Origin: Planctomycetaceae bacterium
GTDB taxonomy: Bacteria; Planctomycetota; Planctomycetia; Pirellulales; Pirellulaceae
Direction of reading: 5' to 3'
DNA length: 6,996 bases
Assembly: GCA_002708345.1 (NCBI GenBank)
Contig: PANG01000093.1
Span: forward strand, 1-6,996
Part shown: positions 6,375-6,996 of the stretch, piece after piece
Position numbering within the stretch: position 1 is the stretch's first letter
Layout: every line of letters begins with the position of its first letter
The notes under the pieces: generated by a model
What the model was told of the DNA's origin: nothing
The model's database searches: none
The model's input: only the letters and a program-made list of their open reading frames with translations
Translations under genes and position numbers: made by a program

Positions 6375-6390
6375 CTGGCATGACTGCCAG
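6375..6390. repeat. Perfect inverted repeat CTGGCA-N4-TGCCAG upstream of tRNA-Asp
   Basis: CTGGCA (6375-6380) and TGCCAG (6385-6390) are exact inverted arms around TGAC. The element ends 11 bp before the tRNA and lies in the region between the divergent TPR gene and tRNA-Asp. Its two-fold symmetry suits an operator, but it could be chance. The stretch lacks a convincing -10 element for the tRNA, although TTGTCA at 6364-6369 would serve as a -35. Confidence 0.3.
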
Positions 6391-6401
6391 TAGGAGAAAC
6401 C

Positions 6402-6475
<74 letters not shown>

Positions 6476-6481
6476 CTGGTT

Positions 6482-6520
6482 ACACCCGTTGTCATGAACT
6501 GGCAGCGGGTGTTTTTTTTT
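6482..6520 (+). terminator. Strong intrinsic terminator after tRNA-Asp
   Basis: Bases 6482-6493 (ACACCCGTTGTC) pair with 6501-6512 (GGCAGCGGGTGT) as a continuous 12-bp stem with two G-T wobbles and a 7-nt loop. An uninterrupted run of nine Ts follows (6512-6520), its first T being the last stem base. It is the textbook Rho-independent form and should end the tRNA-Asp transcript. Only 31 nt then separate the T run from the hydrolase start codon. Confidence 0.88.
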
Positions 6521-6551
6521 ACAGCGGTAACCTCTCGCTGGAGAAACCACC

Positions 6552-6996
6552 ATGAAGGACCCCATCACGATTGCCAGTTGCCAGTTCTCGGTGGAAGCGG
6601 ACATCTTCCGAAACCGGGACACGATCCTTGCCCAGGTTGACGAGGCAGCCGACCGGGGGGCCCGTATCATCCATTTCTCGGAAGCTGCCCTCTCCGGTTA
6701 CGCCGGCGTCGACATCCCTTCTGTCGACACCATCGACTGGGATCAGCTGCACTTGGCCACCGAAAAGATCTGCCAGCGAGCAGCCGATCGCGGAGTCTGG
6801 GTACTGCTGGGAAGTACCCACCCACTGGGAGATGTCGTAAGCCCTCACAACTCGGTCTACGTGATCGACGACCAGGGCGGCATCGTGGAGCGTTATGACA
6901 AGCGGTTCTGCACCGGCACGCTCGATCCCGAGCCGGACCTCGACCTGGCACACTACTCCCCCGGAAACCACACCACGGTCTTTGAGGTGGATGGTT
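6552..6996 (+). CDS. Carbon-nitrogen hydrolase (nitrilase superfamily), 3' end cut by window
   Basis: The first 148 codons are present and the frame is still open at the right edge. The start of the domain is typical: ITIASCQFSVEAD, then a helix and ARIIHFSEAALSGYAG. Glu44 in FSEAALSGY is the general-base Glu and Lys117 in ERYDKRFCTG is the Lys of the Glu-Lys-Cys triad. The nucleophilic Cys, usually in a Gly-x-x-x-C-x-D/E context further on, lies beyond the window. Family members hydrolyse amides, nitriles or carbamoyl compounds. The substrate cannot be told from this half. GLY87-SER-THR (LLGSTHPLGD) and HNSVYVID are also family-like. GGAG (6540-6543) lies eight bases before the ATG. There is no signal peptide, so the enzyme is probably cytoplasmic. 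No promoter is evident between the tRNA terminator and the start codon. Confidence 0.92.
   Translation, partial: MKDPITIASCQFSVEADIFRNRDTILAQVDEAADRGARIIHFSEAALSGYAGVDIPSVDTIDWDQLHLATEKICQRAADRGVWVLLGSTHPLGDVVSPHNSVYVIDDQGGIVERYDKRFCTGTLDPEPDLDLAHYSPGNHTTVFEVDG

Noticed and set aside
6519..6971. Minus-strand open frame (150 codons) at the right edge
   Set aside because: It is opposite the C-N hydrolase, whose catalytic Glu and Lys motifs and ribosome binding site identify the real coding strand. It also runs into the terminator T tract.

Overview
This is a bacterial chromosomal window with ordinary coding density on both strands and base composition slightly above half G+C by eye. The protein set suggests a planctomycete, probably near the Pirellulaceae. 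The clues are a small acidic protein starting MPLYEIET and ending ESNMVMGW, an Asn/Gln/Pro-rich lipoprotein ending in a GSTG tail, a membrane protein with a polyglutamate region, and a divergent FabG-like reductase. That placement comes from general family resemblance, not from any search.

Layout from left to right. (1) A minus-strand six-helix membrane protein with a strongly acidic C-terminal region (11-1342). (2) A 264-bp divergent promoter region. (3) A plus-strand Fe/Mn superoxide dismutase whose residues indicate the Mn type (1607-2215). (4) A 265-bp gap with a good sigma70-type promoter, then a plus-strand lipoprotein (2481-3284). (5) Convergent to it, a minus-strand SDR oxidoreductase (3325-4080), 48 bp downstream of a 72-residue cysteine-containing protein (4129-4347). 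(6) A minus-strand 108-residue protein with an L7/L12-like C-terminal segment (4539-4865), 92 bp downstream of a membrane-anchored TPR protein (4958-6280). (7) A plus-strand tRNA-Asp(GTC) (6402-6475) with a strong intrinsic terminator, then the first 148 codons of a nitrilase-superfamily hydrolase running off the right edge (6552-6996).

Functionally this looks like a housekeeping or lineage-specific region, not an island. SodA detoxifies superoxide in the cytoplasm. The lipoprotein, the six-helix protein and the TPR protein are envelope-associated and of unknown role. The SDR and the C-N hydrolase are single metabolic enzymes without an obvious shared pathway. I found no transposase, integrase, CRISPR array, toxin-antitoxin pair or defence cassette. 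The points most worth a second look are the SDR's altered catalytic and cofactor motifs, the L7/L12-like small protein, the sodA leader hairpin with its back-to-back divergent promoters, and the terminator wedged between tRNA-Asp and the hydrolase.
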